This document shows, piece by piece, positions 59,090 to 64,000 of a stretch of DNA of 64,000 bases. Origin of the DNA: Antedon mediterranea (lineage: Eukaryota; Echinodermata; Crinoidea; Comatulida; Antedonidae); NCBI RefSeq assembly GCF_964355755.1, contig NC_092677.1, forward strand, positions 625,001 through 689,000, in the 5' to 3' direction. A model generated the notes under the pieces. It did not search any database. It was not told the DNA's origin and saw nothing but the letters and a program-made list of their open reading frames with translations. Made by a program: the position numbers and the translations under genes. Position 1 is the stretch's first letter; the number at the start of each line of letters is the position of its first letter.

Positions 59090-59405
59090 TTGGTATTACT
59101 AGTTAAGATTAATTTATTTAACAGAATATAAAAATAATTGATCCAACTTATACATAGATTATTTTTATCTTTATTTTGTTTAAACAATCTGATGGTTGTC
59201 CGGTTTTTCTTCTTGATATGTTAAAGTTTCTATTTTCTCTATGTCGTTTGTATGTGTTTTTATATTGTAAGATGTTGCCCAATTGCTTTTTATTTATTTT
59301 TTATTGGTATCTTTTCTTTGTCTCATAACCAGCAACAAATTGTTTATTTTATACCAGTTGTTGAAAACATAATAAAGATTACTTGAATTTGGACTTGAAC
59401 TTGTA
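59090..59405 (+). repeat. LINE-like 3' untranslated end
   Basis: T-rich sequence ends ATAATAAAGATTACTTGAAT, then TTGGACTTGAACTTG, a 3' tail repeat typical of L2/CR1-like LINEs. No reverse transcriptase remains. Confidence 0.45.
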
Positions 59406-59589
59406 CCCGAACTTGGTAAGGTAGACCAACAGTATCGTTTCACTAAAAACAATCAAAATGAAATGATTGAAATATATGATGTAGGAGTACGTTTCCGTAT
59501 ATAGATTAAAATCAGTGTTCATTGGAAGCAATACATACACTGTAGTATAACAGAATTTTGAAATCCAAAATTACTGAACAAATGACAAT

Positions 59590-59960
59590 GCTGTGGGTAT
59601 CAGTGACAGGGTCTCAATGGAGTAGTAATCATTTGAGAGTTTTGTCGCTCCATTAGACATCGTGGTCTATTGCAATAACTCTAAAATTTGCAATCGAGTG
59701 ACCAGCTGAATTAAAATGTTCGGCTACAGGTTGATCAAGGTTTAATGTTTGATAGCTGATCTGTGTTGTGTCATTCTTATACAGAGACTGTTTTTTGTTT
59801 CCTCGACGTACTGTTTACCACAAATATTAAAAATGCGGCCAGTTTGGTTACTCTTAAAATATCCAGTAGACTCGACAAATAAACAAGTTTGCAAGATTTG
59901 CCGCAAAGGTGACTGCCCAAATGCTGTCCTTTGTGAGAGTCAATTTGTTTAACTCTTAAA
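59590..59960 (-). pseudogene. Penelope-like element GIY-YIG endonuclease relic
   Basis: The minus strand encodes CGKQYVEETKNSL (59784-59823), then HRSAIKH and PVAEHFNSAGHSI, in the order seen at the GIY-YIG nuclease end of Penelope-like retroelements. Stops and frame changes interrupt it, and the G of the usual YVGET is replaced by E. The reverse transcriptase part was not found. Confidence 0.65.
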
Positions 59961-60009
59961 TTTAGATCTACCTATAATATCAAAAACGTTGAGAGGTCTA
60001 CGGAATGTA

Positions 60010-61036
60010 ATAATGGGTGGTTCCGGAAAAACAGTCCCGAGACGTTCTGTGGACTAGTAGAATGGGGCATATGTTTCTAAAAAATAGCCCGTAATGGAGG
60101 CAACCTAGTGTTATACATAATGTATATGTTGTCCGAAATCTTTGCTAATTTTTCTGGATGTTTTACTTTATCGTTTTGATTTACCTTTTTGCTTATTTTA
60201 TTTTGTTTCTCAATTGAGATCCAGCAACTGATACCCACAGCATTTTTACTATTTTTAGTTATTTGCCTTAGGAATTATATATACATATAAATAATATAAA
60301 CACTGTCTAATTATTGAAACAGTGCTCATATTTGGAACATGATCTCATAACCACGTCGAGCATAGCTCCTCGGCAAAAGTTCCGTATTTTGTAAGTTGTA
60401 TGAAAAAATGTCTCTGGCGGGATTAGAATCATATATACATTCTTTTTCACTTACATACACAAATGCTGATGAGAAAAACCAAAACTACAACAATCACTAC
60501 ACTAATTGTCCATATTGGTGTAGTCTCTGTAATAAAAAAATAATTATCACTGATTATCAACGAATCCACTTAGCCCAACCCCTGTCCGGTCTACGCTGTC
60601 CAAAATCCTAAGTATGGGTGTAAAATACATTCAAGAGGTCCAGATAGTTTGAAGCATATTGGCGATATTATCTCTATGATTATTTATTAGGAAACATGCA
60701 ATTAGAAAAAAAGTTATTTCAAGAACAATTTAGTGTTTGGAGGTTGTGGGTATAGCTCCCTGATGCAAGTTACTTCGTTTATTATAATCATCATTGTAAT
60801 AATTGTGATAAGTTATAATGAATTTTGGAATCAGATGCACTGATGCATGTTTGGTTGAAAATTAAAAGCTGCAATGATTGTTGTTCTTGTTTTAACTTCT
60901 GTTGGAGTGTTGGTACTACTACTGTGACTTCACCCTGGCCAGTACGGCTATCAAGTATGTAAGAATGTAGATGTTGGCAACAACTTGGCAACAAGCTTGC
61001 AAATGCAAAGTTTGAAAATGTAGTGATACAATATAA
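60010..61036. other. Intergenic, nothing recognised
   Basis: Short frames only, including one of 71 codons at 60396-60611 that matches nothing I know. No clear repeat ends. Confidence 0.4.
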
Positions 61037-61835
61037 AACAAGGCCAACAGCCATTAAGTCGCGTGCTACAATGCATAGTGATACCGGACCGACAGAATAA
61101 CCGACAGACCGACAGACAGACGGACCGACCGACATAGTGAACTATACTGACCGAAATTACTGAACATGTTTAAAAATGTTGAAATGTTTAAAAACATTTA
61201 TTTTTTTAAAATTTACACGTGCGTAGCCTGTCACTTTCGACGTGCTCGTATAACATAATTTCGAGTTGAAAAGTAAGTCAAGAAAACAGAAATCGGGCAA
61301 AAAGAGTGCGCAATAACATTTAACGCGCAGTGCGCGCGCAAAAATATGCGCACTCATGGCAATTTTGTAAACGCTTAAAATTGCCTGAAATGTACTCTTA
61401 TTTCATCGAAAATAAATTTTGAAAATGTTAAGCGCGCGTACGCATGCGCTACATGCGCTATGCACGTAATTGTATTGCCATATGATGATTTATGCCCTGA
61501 AATTTATGAGTACCAAATTTTATTTAATTGTGATTCATGGTTGTGAAGATATGATTACAAACGTGATTTCGTTAAATCGTGCGTAGACCGCGTAATTTTT
61601 TATTGCGCACCGTGAAAACATAACCACATCGATTCCTGGCCATAAGGAATATTCTGTGAAAAATTGACTTAGCTAGATTAAACTGATATCAAGATAAGGT
61701 CATAAAGCGATAAAACGCATAGTGATACCGGACCGACAGACAGACAGACAGACAGACCGACAGACAGACCGACAGACAGACAGACAGACCGACCGACCGA
61801 CATAGTGAACTATAGAGTCGCTTCCACGCGATTAA
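61037..61835. mobile_element. Non-autonomous element with GACA/GACC minisatellites, copy 3
   Basis: Same structure as copies 1 and 2. The left array is short (61085-61130), the right one long (61727-61800). The terminal hairpin has one mismatch (GCGATT for GCGACT). Confidence 0.7.
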
Positions 61836-61899
61836 AAATAAATAAATAAAAATAAATAAATGTTGAATTGAAATTATCTACCTTCTGGGCACAACGTTT

Positions 61900-63066
61900 T
61901 TGAGAAAGTTACAAAAACTGGATGATTTTATAACTAACTTCCAAGAAATTCCCTATTATATTTATCTACATAAGCAGTTCTTAAGTTCAAAGCTAAAGTC
62001 ATGTCTAGGTACTTGCATGTTTGAACCATCAGGGCCATGGTCACCAGTAGACCTATGGTTGGTATGTTTTCAATCTGATGACCACTTTTTTGTCAGAAGC
62101 TTGAAGGAAATAAAGATACAGCTCATTCACAAGCTCCATGAGCAGCATTAACTCCCACATCTCATCTTCTATAGTCTGTACAAATTTCATTTGAGGTACC
62201 CCCTAAGATGGAACATTATACACTGGTTTGATGAGTGCACAGGGTCGTGGTATAACAACTCAGAGAAAGGCAAAATAATTCCCAGTGATGACTCTTGACC
62301 AAGATGAGTAGGAGGTGGACAGAGATGATTTATTTCGACCCGGTGAGCTGTATGTCTTTTGGACATGCATTATTGGGAATATAGTGTTGAGGCCAGTGGA
62401 ATTAAGATTTGGTTGAAGCTGAACTTGTATTTCCTACAAAAGCGACACAAATATCTTAAATGGAAAAAATCTCTACAGGACGTCACAGAAGCCCATATAC
62501 TAACTCTGCTTTCTATCTCTGGCATCCTTTCTAGAAAAAAAATGATTGAAATGATGAGAAAGAGATTACAAGTGACGTATCGTTTTGTTGGAAAGACACT
62601 TATCATTATGAACTTGAATAAAGAGCTGAGTCAACGAAATTAAAATGCTGTCAATAAAAGTTAAACTATATCCCTTTTATGTCTGAGCCACAGGGACAAC
62701 GAAATCTGTTGTGGCACATACAAAGTACACAGGCTTTTATGACCACCTGAACTACGCCCGGTTACTTCTGATTTATCTTTCAACAATGCAGACCACAGCA
62801 CATTCCAGATATTGGACAGAGTTTATAAGAGGAAATTATGTGTGACAAAGGGACTTGCTGGATCTGTCACGGAATTGAACAAGAAGATCGTAAAGGTCAT
62901 TGGGTGTGGTGTCATTGGAGTAACACAATTACACAAATTAATGATTTCATCAGAGCTGACAAATCTAGTTGATGTGTTTGAAAGTCAACAATTAAAGAGA
63001 GATGACACAAGGAAAGGCATCCCGAATAATAAGGAATGGAATGTTGCATTTGTAGGTGTTACTTGA
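61900..63066 (+). pseudogene. Unidentified coding-like remnant
   Basis: Three separate frames, 61900-62151 (83 codons), 62359-62643 (94) and 62812-63066 (84), are richer in G and C and in lysine and leucine codons than the flanks, and follow each other on one strand. Read together they look like a decayed gene or transposon protein, or exons of one. I recognise no domain. Intervening stretches contain stops, and no splice sites clearly link them. Confidence 0.25.
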
Positions 63067-64000
63067 CTATGAGATCCATTCAATTCAGTAATGATTGTAA
63101 TGAACTTTATATTCTTGCAAAGAAATAATGAATGAAAAGGTAATAAAGGATATAATAAAGCATGATGACATTGTACAGAAAATGTTTGAGGCATTGAAGA
63201 ATTGGCTAACTGTTTATATGGGATCCAATGAAAAGGAAGACATTCAAATACATGACGGTGAAAACAGGTGACAAACTTATAAAAGTGAAAGAGGACTCCT
63301 ATTTTAGCGATTCTTTGTCACATACGTAGTCCGACCGGACATATGTGTAAGAGTTTAGCGTTATTCATGTGCACTTTTTACTTTTAACTTTTTACTTCTT
63401 CTGGTATATGACAAAGATATCATCAGAAGCATACTGTAATTCCTAAAGAGCAATACATTTCAATAGATGAAACAATACAACTAGGACTTAACATCAGATC
63501 AGTACACAATTAATATTATTATAAATGGTTAGATGGTAGTAAACTCAATATATAAAACATATGAAATGAGGTATTGCAGTGCTTTTGCTTTGTTTCTAAA
63601 CAAGTTGTTGAGATCGCAGATCGGTTCTGTTGTAGTACGATGGATACAATTAGTTCTGGAAGTCAGTTGTCATTCAACTGAAGAAGTTTATGAAATGTTT
63701 TGATATGAAGAAATATACTGTACTGTAGGCTTCCTGATAGTCACACTATGTCACATACTTTTTAAAAATAAATTTAATCCATTAAAAAAAATGGCAGCCA
63801 TTTTGAAATTCAAATTTGCTGTTGTTGTTGTCATAGGCCTCATTTTATGTGATTTCAATCAATGTTATTTAAGGTACACACGTTTTAATAAGAAATGTAA
63901 CATTTCTTTTTTAAATTGGTCCATTTTGAAGTTTAAAATGGCAGATTACTACTTTTGAATGTTTATATAGCAGAAAACCCATAAGCCTTAATTTTAACTT
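63067..64000. other. 3' end of the window, nothing firm
   Basis: AT-rich. One palindrome, CACATACGTAGTCC and CGGACATATGTG, lies at about 63320-63346. No gene seen. Confidence 0.4.

Overview
The window is eukaryotic: AT-rich DNA, genes split into short phase-1 exons with GT/AG borders, AATAAA signals, and abundant non-LTR retrotransposons and DNA transposons. The recurring TAGGCCTA words, the multicopy immunoglobulin (Ig) receptor genes and the repeat mix fit a marine invertebrate deuterostome, perhaps an echinoderm. That assignment is inference; nothing here fixes the species.

The host content is a tandem array of closely related Ig-superfamily receptor genes, all on the + strand. Gene A (1-2543) is cut by the window edge. 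Gene B (3910-7717) and gene C (27888-31547) are complete, each with seven exons and 401 codons. The 5' half of a fourth copy, D (32911-36784), has lost its own membrane and tail exons. It is followed, after a 14 kb repeat-filled intron, by the 3' half of a fifth copy, E (51221-54487). All exon phases match, and D plus E read as one 660-residue gene with six Ig-like domains. The shared layout is a short signal exon, a V-like Ig domain, a C2/I-like Ig domain, a cysteine-free Ig-like domain, a transmembrane exon, a basic 15-residue exon and a tail exon. The tail has two tyrosine motifs, YxxL and YxxV/L, eight residues apart, which is the spacing of an immunoreceptor tyrosine-based activation motif (ITAM). 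Differences between copies concentrate in the V-like domain. Together these suggest a diversified family of cell-surface recognition receptors that signal through SH2-domain proteins.

Region by region: 1-7883, end of gene A, spacer, gene B. 7883-26673, an 18.8 kb nest of LINEs in the B-C spacer: family X copy 2 is split by X copy 1, which is split by a CR1-like element (9400-13444) and by family Y (13610-16459); a 2.83 kb piece is then tandemly triplicated (13864-22343). Three insertions have recognisable target-site duplications. 26674-36784, gene C, spacer, first half of D. 36785-51220, the large D/E intron, holding nested Helitron-like elements (37948-42624), a 6.4 kb terminal-inverted-repeat element (42945-49333) with a foldback element inside it (44683-45656), and a hairpin-ended element (49595-50411) at the D/E fusion point. 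51221-54487, the E exons. 54488-64000, 3' flank with more transposons, a Penelope-like relic and no confident host gene.

Every transposon reading frame is damaged or incomplete except one intact stretch of reverse transcriptase (14019-15980). The Ig genes show no disabling mutation apart from weak or unusual splice donors.
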